Source: Cycas panzhihuaensis (taxonomy: Eukaryota; Cycadophyta). From it: a DNA stretch of 64,000 nucleotides. The notes beneath the pieces are model-generated. The model searched no databases. It worked only from the letters and a program-made list of their open reading frames with translations, and was not told the origin of the DNA. Below, in pieces: positions 19,900 to 32,175 of the stretch; position 1 is the first letter of the stretch, and each line of letters starts with the position of its first letter. The DNA is taken from contig CM041465.1 in the NCBI GenBank assembly GCA_023213395.1, positions 129,339,741 to 129,403,740 of the forward strand, in the 5' to 3' direction. Position numbers and translations under genes: made by a program.

Positions 19900-21500
19900 A
19901 AGGCCTTTAAAAATGTGACACTCCACAAATTTTGCCTTAATGGCACATGTCTTTGAAACACCTAAGCCTTCCACATTTGAGAAGGTAGTCAAAGACCAAA
20001 TGTGGAAAACAACTATGGATAAAGAGATAATCTCCATCATTAAAAACAACACTTAGGAGCTAACTAGATTGCCACCTGGGAAGAAAGTAATGAATTGTAA
20101 ATGGATATACAAGACAAAATTCTATGCATATGGCATAGTTGAGTGTCACAAAGCTTGCCTTGTAACAAAAGATTCAAACAATAAGAGATGATTGACTATG
20201 ATGAGACCTTTGCACCAGTACCCAACATGACTACAATTTATTTGGTTATATCCCTAGTAGCCCAATTCAATTGACCTATCTACCAAATAGATGTGAAGAG
20301 TGATTTCCTTAATTGAGAGCTCAAAGAAGAGGTTTTTTTAAAATAAACCCCTAGCTATTTTGTTCCAGGTTAAGAACACTTAATCTATAAACTCAAGAAA
20401 GCCCTATATGGACTTAAGTAGGTACCATATGCCTAGTATACAAAAATTAATGTCTTTCTCACACAACATGGATTCAATCGTTTACCCTCTAACCTAGTCT
20501 AATACATTCAAGTTAGAGATAATTTGATCATAATAATTATTCTCAATATGGATGATCTTGTAATCACTAGCAATGACACTAATGATATTGCTTGGTTTCA
20601 ATTAGAATTAAAAAGCAACATTAAGATGACAGATCTTGGGTTTCTCCATTGTTTCCTTAGAATTGAAGTTTGGCAAGAACTATGATACATCTTTCTAACT
20701 CAAACAAAGTATACTAATAAACTCTTAAAAAGATTTAGGATGACAGAATGTAATCCAGCACCAATTCTTATAAAGACATGAACCAAGCTGAACTTAGATA
20801 AACAAGGAAAGTCTTTTGATCCTACTTTGTACCAATAGTTAGTTTGGAGTCTTATCTATCTTACCCACACTTGACTAGACATATCATATGTACTTGGGAT
20901 CTACTCCAAGTATATGTCACAACCTAAAGTATTACATTGGAAATCCACTACCAGGATCCTCAAATATATTTATGGCACACTCCAGTTTAGTCTTGAATAT
21001 AACCAAACTGACTCTCCCATCTTGAAGGGACACACAAATATTGATTGGGCAGGTTTCTAAGATGTTTACCATTTAACTTTAGGTTGTTACTTTGACATGA
21101 ACTCAATTGTAATCTCATGGAGCTATAAGAAGTAGTTAAATGTTGTCATTTCCTCCACTGAAGTAGAATACAAAGTAGTTCTCCATGCCACAATATAGTT
21201 GATTTGGCTTAGAAGGATTCTCATTGAGCTTGGACTTCAATAACATGCACCCACCATTATCTATTATGATAATCAAAGTGTGTTAAAGATGACCAAGAAT
21301 CATGTATTTCATGATAAAGCTAAGTACATTGACGTCCCTCATCACTTCATCTATAAACATGTCTAAAACAAAGAAGTTAATCTCATGTACCATCCAACTA
21401 AAGACCAGGTTATAAACATCTTCACTAAAGCACTTGGTAAAATGAAGTTTGAGTAGCTTTGACATGACCTCATCATCAAAATAAATGGAACTGCTATTAA
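19900..21500 (+). pseudogene. Copia F reverse transcriptase and RNase H
   Basis: RT starts with a DKEI-type segment and MNCKWIYKTKFYAYG, followed by YQIDVKSDFL, a YKLKKALYGLK block with stops, and the catalytic box LNMDDLVITSND at about 20548, in place of Y-(V/M)-D-D. RNase H shows GHTNIDWAGF, SSTEVEYKVV, YYDNQSVLKMTKNHVFHDKAK and KDQVINIFTKALGKMKFE. This is the canonical copia C-terminus. It would have copied element RNA and degraded RNA/DNA hybrids. Many stops are of the Gln/Trp type. Confidence 0.88.
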
Positions 21501-21880
21501 GGGAGGGTATTAAAACTTTGTAATATCACCTTCATTTCTTTGGAATATATGTTAATTATATTTGCATCATGTATATTTTGTACCCTAAGGCGACCCTCAA
21601 TGTAAATTTAATCTTATTATATAATTAGGTTAGGTCTGTCGCATATGCCACTTAATTGGCCAATTATAATCCTTAAAATATTAATGGGTTACTTACAAAT
21701 TAAGCCCTATCTCCTTCATTTTTATATAATCTTGAAGTATATGTAGAAGATCTACCCAAATTAAGCCTTATGTGGTGGCCAATTCACCCGTGCACTTTGA
21801 TATGTTATTGTTTTGCTTTTGTTTCACTTGTTTCTTATATTATTTTAATATTGTAGCTTGTTATTTAATTAGTAGCATAT
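21499..21880 (+). repeat. Copia F polypurine tract and 3' LTR
   Basis: AAGGGAGGG (21499-21507) is followed directly by TATTAAAACTTTG, a decayed TGTTGAAAC-type LTR start. The LTR is AT-rich and its right end is not defined; it is placed near 21880 because nothing LTR-like is recognised beyond it. No 5' partner is in the window. Confidence 0.6.
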
Positions 21881-21989
21881 GATTTCTAGATATTAGATGT
21901 TTCTCTTAATACCTTAGGAAGAAAATGTCATAAACAATAGTTCTTAAGAGGTACAATAATAGGAAAATGATTCTCTAAGAGAACAACAA

Positions 21990-22128
21990 AAATAAACTAT
22001 CTAGATTGATAAGAGTCTACCTAAGTGGTATTTAAAAGTTATGAGAGAATCAAAAGGAGATAATTTTAAGCAAAAAGTAATATCTCAAAGGCATCAAGCC
22101 TCAATTTAGTTAATTAAACCTCAAATTA
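21990..22128 (+). pseudogene. Copia G linker fragment left of D
   Basis: The reading IDKSLPKWYLKVMRESKGDN matches the basic L-P-K-W segment found in copia pol between integrase and RT. The RT of the same type starts directly on the other side of gypsy D at 32176 with DIMDKEI. The two pieces are therefore taken as one copia element split by D. The stretch 21880-21990 between this and copia F shows nothing I can assign. Confidence 0.5.
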
Positions 22129-22803
22129 TGAACATATAATTGACACTTATACATTTGTTAAGAGGAATATATAATGAAAACTAGGTAAAACATTGGGTAT
22201 TTTATAGGGCAATTGTTTGACATGCATCTCGAAGAAAGAATAGATAAATAGAACACAACAAACATGACCATTTGACCACAGAAATGGACGTTATATAGTA
22301 GGAATATATCAAACAGAGAAGGAACAGATGTTGCATAGCCAAGGAATAGATACAAAATGAATGAGACACGTGGACTCAATTATACATGTTAGTGGATGCA
22401 TTAAAGTTAACAAGTAAAGATTAGCAAATGAAGGGACGTTTGTTAAGGAAAGTGGATGATTATGACTGTTAGTCATAACCATTCCACAATAGGGACACAA
22501 ATGGTATTTAAACACATCTATATATGGGAATAGATGTGATAACTGAGTAAGTGATCTATTTAGTACCTAATCTGGTATAGATGACCAATCAGGCATGTAT
22601 AAACTGAATGTGATGTAAACATTAACTACTATCTAATAATATTATAGAGTTATGTGGAAACCATGTGTATGAGTAATATTTATGGACTTATATAGAATAA
22701 TTATTAAAATACATGTATGTTAACCATATGCACACACCCTACACTATAGTGGAAACCCTTAACAAGTAAAGATCTCTCAGTGGGAGTAGATTTTAAGTCA
22801 ACA
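22129..22803 (+). repeat. 5' LTR of D
   Basis: This 675-bp LTR starts TGAACATATAATTGACAC and ends TTTTAAGTCAACA. A TATTTAA box lies near 22504. U3 carries GGAAC/GGAAT motifs where A1/A2 carry GGTAC. No tRNA-Met-type primer site follows the LTR end. Relative to the 3' copy it lacks about 33 bases near 22660. Confidence 0.8.
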
Positions 22804-22889
22804 TTAGTTCTATTGCCTAAGTCCACTAGCGAAGGGAAGAAAAACTAGAAAATCCATGTGAAAAGGATAAGTCACCCTAGCTATAATAG

Positions 22890-24700
22890 TGATGGTAGCC
22901 TTTAACTACACCTAGATAGCCAAGGGGACCTTCCAATGCCACCTAAAGAGCCTTCGAAGGTAGAGGAGTCATAAACGAAAACTCAGGGGATAACAGAATC
23001 AAGCAGGCAAGGAGCCTTAAGATGGTCCTAAGAGAAAAAGCTAAGGAAAGTAAGTAGATTAAGTATAGACAAAAAATAAGATCAAAGTGAATTAATGGAA
23101 AGATTTAAGATAAGTGACACTTAGACACCATGAGAGATAGAAGATAGAGGCCAAGGGGAGCCTATGATGATCTCACCTACTCTAAAAAAATATCACAAAG
23201 GGAAGGATATCGAGGAGGAGGTAAAAGAAATAATCAATACTAAGGTGGAGCTAAGTTTGGACTCTACTCTAAAGGACCTAAGTGGCAATGAGGAAAGGGT
23301 AGAGGAAGGTCCCCATGCATATTGGAAAAATTAGTTGATTAGACAATTCTTTAAAGATCCACCAAAGGGAAGCGGGGATCAATCATATCTAATAACAACT
23401 CCAATCGAAGCAGAGATACTGGGAGTACTAGGGGTACATAATACCTTATTTAGAAAAGGGATTAGTGGGGAAGAAACACCACTAAGATAATCTTACAAGA
23501 AGTTTTTAGAAGGAAAGGCAACAACCCCACCTTAAAGGGAGGAGAGGATGAATAACTTTACAATGACACACCATAAAGATTTTGGGAAACTTATTTTTTA
23601 CAACTCTATGAATGCCATAGAATATATTTACCTATTTTAGAGGTTAATCAATCTTGAAAAAATCATAGATGAGACCAAAATTAAGGAGAGAGTTGTATAT
23701 TCATAGAGGGGCATACCATTAGCTTAGTAAAAATAGTTAGACCTACATAAATCCTAGAGTGAAATTAAAAAGGAGTTTAAATAAAGGTTTTTTAAATACT
23801 ATAATAATGATATTATAAAATTAACCCTAATGGAAATTCAACATAAACTAGAAGAATCTATAATGACATATATTAGAAAAATAGATATGATCACTTCTGC
23901 TATGAAAAAAGGAGAGAAGATCACAGACCTAAGTATGCATACCTTCTTTGTGAATGGGTTGAACACCAAATTAAGAAATGCAATGGCATCACACCCCCTA
24001 AATCATACAAACATACACAATAGTTGGCCTTGGATTTTGAAAAAGAGATTGACACTAAGAGGAAAGCCTACAACCCCTTGATCATAACATTACAAGAAGA
24101 GATAAATCAATTGAAATCATAAAATCTCAAATGGCCCTTATTCCAAATGGCCAAGTCAAAGGAAAATACAGAAATAAAGGCCCTTAGAAAGGAAGTGGCT
24201 AGGTTAAAACTGCAAGAGCACATATATTAAGATAACTCTAAGGAAGACTCTAGTAAACATTAGGATAAGGAGGCCCCAATAGAAAAATAGTGCCAATATA
24301 TGAAGATGACTCTCACACAATAAAAGACTACAAATGTAATACCTAAATTAAAAAGTAAAACACTTAGTGTCATATTTATGATCAAGGAACACATAACACT
24401 TGGTAATGTTACTTTAACACTAGAAGCACAAATGCTAGAGGAAGAAGATGAGGGAGAAAAAACTTAAACACTTGAATAATATATACAACAAGGACACAAC
24501 CCGAAAACCCAAGGAAGAAACCTCTATTGGGAAGATGCTTGATATGTTTAGAGTATGGACACTAGAAGGCAAACTGTCTAGTAGCAAAAATTTAAAAGGA
24601 ATGTTTGTATTCATGCAAAACTTTCAAACCAAGCACACATACCACCAAGGAATGTAAAGGCAAGGCCAAGGCCTTAAATGGGGTAATAATTATACTAGGA
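22890..24700 (+). pseudogene. D gag with nucleocapsid
   Basis: This is the homologue of A2 gag. The N-terminal part keeps the LKDLSGNEERVEEGP-type acidic segment and DQSYLIT. The capsid core (about 23560-24080) has KDFGKLIF, a decayed RGIPLA segment and a KKGEKITDLSMHTFFVNGLN helix that aligns with A2 near 3950-4010. Zinc-knuckle units 2-4 are recognisable at 24368-24409 (CHIYDQGTH), 24536-24577 (CLICLEYGH) and 24614-24655 (CKTFKPSTHTTKEC). Several stops and frameshifts occur. Confidence 0.75.
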
Positions 24701-25059
24701 TCCCCTAAAAATGTCAACTTACAAAACAAAAAGAATGAGGTAGAAAAAGACTACCCTAATCCTAAAGTATAAATCGATCGAAAGAGCACTAGAGGAAGCT
24801 ACACAAGAGGAAGTAGCTAAGTTATTACAAATGGAAAAACCAGAAATAAAGTAAGTATATCAAAGAAGAAATAATAAAATAGAAGAACAAGCATTAGCAG
24901 AAAACTTAGGAGAGGCACCCAAGTCAGAGAAACTCCTACAAAAGTTGGTATTGATGGAAGACCTAGTCAAACAACTAAATCTAATCATTCCATTGGGAAA
25001 AGTCATTGATTTGACAAAGAAAGGAAAGATTCACTTAAAAGAAGCCTTCTGAAGTCTAC

Positions 25060-25604
25060 ATAAAATCAAATCATCTTGTGATTTGGATCTCCTGGTAGAT
25101 ATAAGCATTCTAGGGGTAATCTTAAAGAATGTTATTATAGATGGAGGAGTTGCAGTAAATGTATTGCCTACTTAGACATGGAAGAAGTTGGGAAACCCAC
25201 GATTGTCACCCATAAACTACTCATTGAAACTAGCAAATGAGTTACTAGTGAAACCGGTGGGGCGTTTGGAAAATGTACAAGTGAATGTAGTTGGCATTAT
25301 TGTTTCTATAGACTTTACAATCGTGGATATTGTCAAAGACATGGTCACTTAACCAGCATTATTGGGGAGACCATGGCTATACCAAATAGAATGCCTACAA
25401 AGTTGGACAGGCATGATTTTTATACTTACTAATGGAGGGAATAAGGTTGTCCTCTCTATGTTGGAAAAAGGTAGATATATAGTGGAGGTTGTCTTAGATA
25501 ATGCATCTAGCACAATGATAGCAATACAAGAAATTTCTTCAACCTTTGATGAAGCCAACTTATACCACACAGTAGAAGAAATTATATACATGAATGACAC
25601 TTAA
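25060..25604 (+). pseudogene. D aspartic protease
   Basis: The active site reads NVIIDGGVAVNVLP near 25130, the same DGG variant as in A2. LLGRPWLYQIECLQ follows near 25360. After it come about 75 open codons with GGNKVVLSMLEKG and SSTFDEANLYHTVEE, which align with the region after the A2 protease. The core length is normal. Conservation of DGG in both copies suggests it was the active form in the family rather than damage. Confidence 0.82.
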
Positions 25605-25859
25605 GAATTCAAGCCAAACATTTATAAAGAATTGTCATCAGAAGCATTGTTAGATGAGTAAGGAACCAGTAACATGATCAAATATTAGATGGACAATTCA
25701 TATGAGATATGACCCCACTCATTTCATTACAATTTGTGATCTAAATATTTTTCAATTGATGATAAATTAAATAATAATTTATATTATATGAGTGTTAGTT
25801 ATCCTAATAAATCATTAGATAGTAACTTAGTAAAGGTTGAGTTCCAAATAAGGAAAAAG

Positions 25860-26960
25860 GTACATGTAAAATTACTAACCCCTAAGATCCCATCCTACCT
25901 GATCCCTACCCCTTTCCCAACTCCCTATCCCTCCTCCCATTTCCTAGAGCTAATTCTGGAGATCTGTCTAATCTCCTCCCTGACTCTGAGGAAACCCTTA
26001 CAACCCCTTCAACCAAAGACCAAAAGGTTAAGGTAGAAACCCCCCTTCCTACCCAAAATTTCCCCATGAATTCCCTAAAATCCCTTTCTTTGAATTCCCC
26101 TAGTAAAATAAAAATGGAGTATAATCTCCAAGGGCTAGCAAAAAGTACATACCTCACTAAAATCATACCCAAAGATAAAACAAAGAGGCAAAAATAATTA
26201 CCTTCATTTTAAGGGAAGAAAATGGAATGTAGGAACCATCTCATTTAATGCATGGAACATTGGTTGTATTATAAGATATTGGATAAAACCTAATGGATCT
26301 TTGACTTCATGACTACACTTCAAGACCATGCATGGTGGTGGTATATAGCCCACCACAATAACCTCCAAACATAAGAAAGCTTACAGTCAACTTTTTTACT
26401 CAAGTTTGACCCACCCCAAAACTTACTGATTTCATGATTCTTGGTAGGAGAATGCCTTGACAAACATCTCCTTAGGTGAAAATGCCTATGGAAGCATTGG
26501 AGCATCTCTAAACTACATTAGAGTCACCTATTCATCCATACTTTTGGCACATTAGCAAAGACATAGCTCTTGAAACAAGAACAAATCCAACTAATATCTT
26601 AGGAAGAGATAGAATGTTCATTCACTGAATCCTTTTCATACTCTTTTAACAACCAAGTAATACATAAAGTTTTTAAAAACATAAAAGGCATAAGCAGGAA
26701 AGTAGAAAAATATTTAATGTCAATTGAAAGTATTAAGAACATAAAATATAGTAACAGGGAAGAAAGGGGGGAGAGAGAAGAGACCCACCTCCAAAATACA
26801 CAAATGTAAGTTATGGGCAACGAAATATAGAGGACACATCTACCCAGCAAATAGAAAAGGAAATGCAACATGAGGGACCTAAAACAACTCAAATAAACCT
26901 TGGAACCAAGATAAAACCAAAAAATATTATTATTGGTGACTATTAGGATGAGAAAATAGT
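25860..26960 (+). pseudogene. D gag-like region between protease and RT
   Basis: A Pro-rich C/T-biased linker (25860-26110) precedes a segment at about 26300-26680. It reads TTLQDHAWWWYIAHHNNLQT, then F-x-L-x-FDPP, then a FLVGECLDKHLLR-type helix, a second decayed motif and F-x-x-SFSYSFNNQVI. It aligns with A2 6330-6690. An acidic or basic linker with PKTTQINLGTKI then leads into RT. This is the third independent copy of the module, so it is a family feature and not a one-off rearrangement. Confidence 0.6.
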
Positions 26961-28450
26961 GGTAAAAACTCAGGCATTATTTGAGGAATATAGATATGTC
27001 TTTACCTAGTCGTACAAAGATTTCAAGAATCCCACCTAAGATTGAGATGCACTATATCGATTTGGTTAAGGGGGTAAAACCAGTTAAACAAAGACCATAC
27101 AAAATGTACCCACGATATAAGGAAAAAGTTAAAGCAAAGTTGGACAAGATGCTAGATGCAAGCTACATATATGAGATTGAATATAGTGATTAGGTAAGTC
27201 CCACCATGGTAGTACCCAAGAAAAATAGGAAAATTTAAGTGTGTACAGACTACTAACAACTCAATAAAGTCACAAAGAAAGACCCCTTCCCAATCCTCTT
27301 TATAGAAGTCATTCTAGAAACTGTAGGAGGAAAAGAAGTTTATTCCTTCATAGACAGGTTTAGTGGGTATAACCAGGTGAGTATCGCACCTAAATATCAA
27401 TATAAAACCAACTTTTTAACTAAATGGGAAACTTATGCATATCGAGTCATATCGTTTGGACTTACTAACACCCCAACAACCTTCCAAAGAATCATGCTAA
27501 ATATATTTAAGAAATTGGTAGGAGAAACAGGCTGTCATGTTCTTGGATGATTAGATTCTATATGGTATAATGAAAAACTATATAGAAAATTTGAGAACAA
27601 TGCTACAGACTTGTAGGGAAACTAAGTTATGTTTAAACCTAGAAAAATGTACTTTTTTAGTACCCTTTGATAATCTTCTGAGATGTGGTGAGTAAAGATG
27701 GATTAATAACATACTCAGCAAAGGTCGTAGTCATCCTACACTTCCCATAACCTCAGAACTAGAGGCAAGTGAAGGGATTTTTATGGGTAATTAGATATTA
27801 CTACAAGTTCATAAAAGGATACACCTAGATAGAGAGGCCATTAGAAGATCTTCTAAAGAAAGAAATAGACTACCAATGTGGGCTAGAACAACAAAAAGCC
27901 TTTGAAACCTTGAAGTGTGCAATAGCATCAACTCTTGCGCTATGTTTCCCTGATTAGAATAAGATATTCCATGTGCATGTTGATGCCTCCCAATATGTGA
28001 TTGGTTATATTCTAACTCAACCTGGCAAAAACAACATGGACCAGCCCATATACTTTGCTAGTTGAAAATTGACTAGAGCTGAATAAAACTATATGACAAT
28101 AGAAAGAGAAGAACTCGAAATGGTGTGTGACCTATAAAAATTTTGCCACTACTTATTAACAAATCCTTTTATATTCTATGTGGATCATCAAGCACTCATA
28201 TACATATTCGGCAAACCATTATTAAAGGATCATATCAATTGTTGGCTTATGTTGTTTCAAGAATTCACTTTCTCAATTATAGTAAAATCAGGGAAAGTGT
28301 ATATTATCCCAAATCAACTTTCTAAAATCCATAATAGAGAAAAAGTTGTAGGAGTTTTAGATGACTTCCCAAATGCAACACTTTTCAATATCAAATCAGT
28401 TCCTATAGAGTGGTATCGGGATATAATCAAATTCTTAGTCATAGGATAAT
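26961..28450 (+). pseudogene. D reverse transcriptase and RNase H
   Basis: RT is recognisable from VKQRPYKMYPRYKEKVKAKL through YIYEIEYSD, KVTKKDPFP and GFSGYNQV-like (SGYNQVSIAP), to AYRVISFGLTNTPTTFQRIM. The catalytic box at 27540-27551 is FLDD, so both Asp are kept, unlike A1 and A2. RNase H has HVDASQYVIG, TIEREELEMV and QEFTFSIIVKSGKVYIIPNQ. A frameshift lies near 27530 and another near 27690. The reading otherwise follows A2 domain by domain. Confidence 0.87.
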
Positions 28451-29800
28451 ACCCTCCAACCATGGATAAAACCCAAAAGTGAAACTTAGTGAGAAAAGTA
28501 GAGTTTTACCAACTAATCAAAGGAGAATTATATAGACTAAGGCTAGATGATGTTTTATGATGATGCATTCATCTACATGAGGTGGAATAAGTGATATCTC
28601 AAGCCTATAAAGGAATTATGGGGCAGCATGCTAGATCAAAAAATACATAGAGGAAAATCTTAATAACTAGATGATGGCTGATCCTTTTTGAAGATGTGAA
28701 GGATTAAGTAAAGAAATATGACCATTTCCAAAGGGCAGGGAAACCTAATCAAAGGGACTTCAACCCCTTAACCCCAATCCTTTCTCTAGTACCCTTTGAG
28801 AAATGGGGTCTAGATTTTATCAGGCCTATCAAGCCAGCAGTGAGAAGAACACAAGCCCACTATATTTTGGTAACCATAGACTATGCCACAAAATGGATGG
28901 AAGCCAAACCATTATGTAAGGCAAATGTAACCAATACAGCCCAATTCCTCTATAAGGTCATCATCACAAGGTTCGGGTGCCCTATCAAGTTAATTAGTGA
29001 CCAAGGGGCCCACTTTTTCAACGAAGTGATTAAAGAATTAACATAAAAAATCCTAATTACTCATCATAAATCCACACCTTATCAACCTCATACAAATGGG
29101 AAAGCAGAAAGTTCTAATAGGATTCTAGAAAATTGTTTACAATAAGTTTATGACATTAGTAAGTCATATTAGGTAAAGAAACTACCTCCTATCCTATGGG
29201 CATTTCACACAACATATAAACAAGCAATGGGACTACCCTATTTAAGTTGGTATATGGGATGGAATCCATACTTCCTATCAAGTTCCAGATTTCTAATTTT
29301 AGAATTGCCTTGGCTTATCAGTTAGATGACACCAAATCTTTACAAGAGAGATTATGGTAAGTGATTCAACTAGACAAGGATAGACAAAAATTAGAATGGC
29401 TATAAGAAATCAAGAAAACAAGATAGAAGACATGGCATGATCGTCACCTTAGATGCTCTCAATTTGAAGAAGGAGAATAAGTCCTATTATATGATAATAA
29501 ATTTTGCGCCCATCGTGAGAAGTTAAAACCGTGATGGTTAAGACCTTACCAAGTAGAAAGAATCTATCATAATAAATCAGTTCAATTATAGGATGTGAAT
29601 GGTTATGGACTACCCATCCTAGTTAATAGTAGTTGATTAAAAAAATACCACCATTAGAGAATACCCCTCTAGTAAGAGTTAATTAGATGTATAATACATA
29701 TTGCTTGAAGTTGTAGATAACCAAAATTATCCCAGTATTAGAATAAGGACTCTACATCGATGCATAAATACAAAAATCCTTTAAAAAATTAAAAAAATGA
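28451..29800 (+). pseudogene. D integrase
   Basis: The zinc domain is poorly kept. The core is good, with FEKWGLDFIRPIKP, RTQAHYILVTIDYATKWMEA, TRFGCPIKLISDQGAHFFNE and HTNGKAESSNRILENCLQ, giving D, D and E. A 68-codon open stretch (28840-29046) covers the centre of the core. The C-terminal segment is shifted and broken after 29230. The tail still shows a YILLEVVDN echo of the WLYHxxxHEVEAN end found in A1 and A2. Confidence 0.85.
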
Positions 29801-30281
29801 AGGAAAACTAATAGTAACTCGTAATATTATATATCTACAAAAAAGCCAAATGAAATTATACCTTGCATCCCAAAATTGGAATGGAAGTAGAGTGAAGACA
29901 CTCAATAGAATTAGATATATTCCTAACAGGGAATGGAAAAAGATAAAACCAACCAGAAATCATAACCATTCCAAAAAGGGAACAGAATGAACTATTAATT
30001 GAGCACATGTGTTCCTAGATAGGAATGCAACCTGAACTAATATGAAAAAGAAGATTATAAAATCTAGAACCTTAGAACCATTTTGATAATTGAATGCATA
30101 AAAAAAGCAAAGTGAGAAAGTCCTCCAAAGAAGCAATCGTTGTAATTATCCAGAACAAGGAAGACTTGAGTAGTGGAAATACTTAATAGCCATCCAAACT
30201 AGGGAATGCATGTCTAAACAAAAGGTGTAAGTCCCTTAAAAAAATCTACTATTAAATCTAATTTTTTTCATACATTCCCCT
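29801..30281 (+). other. D spacer between integrase and the extra ORF
   Basis: No coding sequence was seen. The stretch has CCATTCC-AAAAA-GGGAACAG and GTGTTCCTAGATAGGAATGC at the place where A2 has CCATACC-AGAAAA-AGGTACG. The clear tandem repeats of A1/A2 are not visible here. Confidence 0.45.
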
Positions 30282-31372
30282 CAGCCATAGGATAAAGATT
30301 ACAGAGATTCAAGAGACTTATTTGCCGAAGCTTCAGGGGGAATTTGAAGAATTACTAACCTATTTTAAGGGAAGAATCAAATAGGCAAGATGGGAGGACT
30401 TCATCATAATGCCTCCACTATATTAAGAGCCTAAAGTCATGGAGAAAATCATTATATCTGTTAAATTTAATAAGGAGAAAGTAAAAGTAACTGTAGTAGC
30501 TATTCATGAAGTTACAAGTCTATCCAAAGAGGGTGAAACCCCTATGGCCATAAAAAGATCTGAAGTAGACTGGGAAATATGGACAAGGGAATTATGTATT
30601 CCAAACACCCAATTTTATTTTAGAAGAATAAGGATTATAGATATCATAGACAAAAAGCTACAATAGGTCACCAAAATTCTAGTATCTAAGTTTTATCAAA
30701 ATAGAAACATACATATATTCCTGGAGGGTTAATGCCCCTACTCATAACATTACATGATGGAATAAAAATAAATTGGTACGAATAGTATGGAGCAGTAGTT
30801 TAGGGAGCTTTACATTCATCCCTTTAGACAACCATCACTATTATTGGCATTATTATTCCAACAATGTCTAGATACTAATCCCCCTTTGTTACTTATCTAA
30901 CCCAAGGAACCCATGATAAAAATAATAAGTAAATATTATGCTAAATAATAATTAGGATCTAGGAGTGAAGCAACAGGTCAAAATAAAGATGAGTAAAGTG
31001 TTGAAATGGATACAACATAAACCTGGAACTAGCTTTCAACTACACTAGAAGTAAGCAACCAAAAGAGGTACTAAAAGGGGTAGAGGATAGCAAGGAACAA
31101 AAGAGGCATTAGAGGAATGGGAGATGGAGCCCCCACTTCTCACAGTTACAGAACTAAGGAAAGGCTCTTCATAATCACCCTTAAGTGAAAAGGGTATACA
31201 AATAATTCAATTACCACAACAATTAGAGTAAGGATGTAAGGCACAAATCTTAGAGCTACAGGAAAGGGTTAAAGAAAAAGATGTTATAATAGCCACCTTA
31301 ACACAAATAAATGAAGATTTGCTATGAGCTACTGAGCCACCAAAGGAACTAGGACTACAGGAGCATCCCTAA
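30282..31372 (+). pseudogene. D extra ORF after integrase
   Basis: This is a divergent homologue of the A1/A2 extra ORF. The first codon position is no longer ATG. Recognisable blocks are QETYLPKLQGEFEE, RWEDFIIMPPLY, EVTSLSKEGETPMAIKRSEVD, KILVSKFYQNRNIHIF and a C-terminal KEKDVIIATLTQINEDLL coiled coil just before the stop at 31370-31372 (after QEHP). A 75-codon stretch (30439-30666) is open. The N-terminal two-thirds diverges strongly from A2, but block order and spacing hold. The repeated end (QEQP, EKP, QEHP) suggests a fixed C-terminus. Confidence 0.68.
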
Positions 31373-31466
31373 ACTCAAAAAGGAAGGAGGATGGAGATTA
31401 AATCAAAAATTTTAAACTTTTGAATTGAGTACAAATGCTCAACCATTTTTGTTGACATCAGATAGA

Positions 31467-32175
31467 TGACATAGCTATAGTTGACACATGTGCATCTGTT
31501 AGGAGGAATGTATAATGAAAACTAGGTAAAATAATGGGTATTTTATGGGGTAATTGTTTGACATACATTCAAAGAAAGAATGGATGAATAGAACACAGCA
31601 AACAAGACCATTCTACCATAGGAACAAACATTATATAGCAAAAATGCATCAAATAAAGAAGGAATAGATGTTGCATAGCCAGGGAACATATGTGAAATAG
31701 ATGAGACACGTGGACCTAGCCATACATATTAGTGGATACATTAAAGTTAATAAGTACATATTAGGAAATGAAGGGATATCCATTAGGGAAAGTAGATGAT
31801 TGTGATTATTACTCATAATTATTCCATAATAGGGATGCAAATGGTATTTAAACACATCTGCATATGGGAATAGATGTGAGAGGAGAGCAAGTGATCTATT
31901 TAGTACCTAATTTGGTATGGATGACCAGTCAGGCATGTACAGACTAAATGTAATGTAAACATTGACTATTGTCTAATAATATTATAGAGTCACATGGAAA
32001 TCATGTATACTTATTGAGGAATGCATGGTGATTCTATGTGTATGAGTATATTTATAAAGTTATGTGGCATAATTAATGAAAGACATGTATGTTAACCATG
32101 TGCACACACCCTAGACTACAATGGAAACACTTGATAAATGAAGATCTCTCAGTGGGAGTAAATTTTAAGTCAATA
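31467..32175 (+). repeat. 3' LTR of D
   Basis: This 709-bp LTR starts TGACATAGCTATAGTTGACAC and ends TTTTAAGTCAATA (decayed TCAACA). A TATTTAA box lies near 31845. It is preceded by GATAGA as in A1/A2. It is longer than the 5' copy mainly through about 33 bases near 32005-32040, where ATGTATA and ATGTGTA flank the extra sequence. Confidence 0.8.

Larger units (their letters stand above)
17610..21880 (+). mobile_element. Ty1/copia element F (5' truncated)
   Basis: This plus-strand copia element shows the end of gag, protease, integrase, RT, RNase H, a polypurine tract and the start of a 3' LTR in the canonical copia order. No 5' LTR was found. Stops and small frameshifts occur throughout. The right LTR boundary is uncertain. 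Confidence 0.85.
22129..32175 (+). mobile_element. Ty3/gypsy element D, both LTRs present
   Basis: This 10-kb relative of A1/A2 has both LTRs and the same internal order: gag, knuckles, protease, gag-like region, RT, RNase H, integrase and extra ORF. It is more degraded than A2. The LTRs are roughly 85% identical by eye. It is inserted into copia G. The flanking pentamers AATTA and ATATA match at only three positions, so they are not convincing as a duplication. Confidence 0.88.
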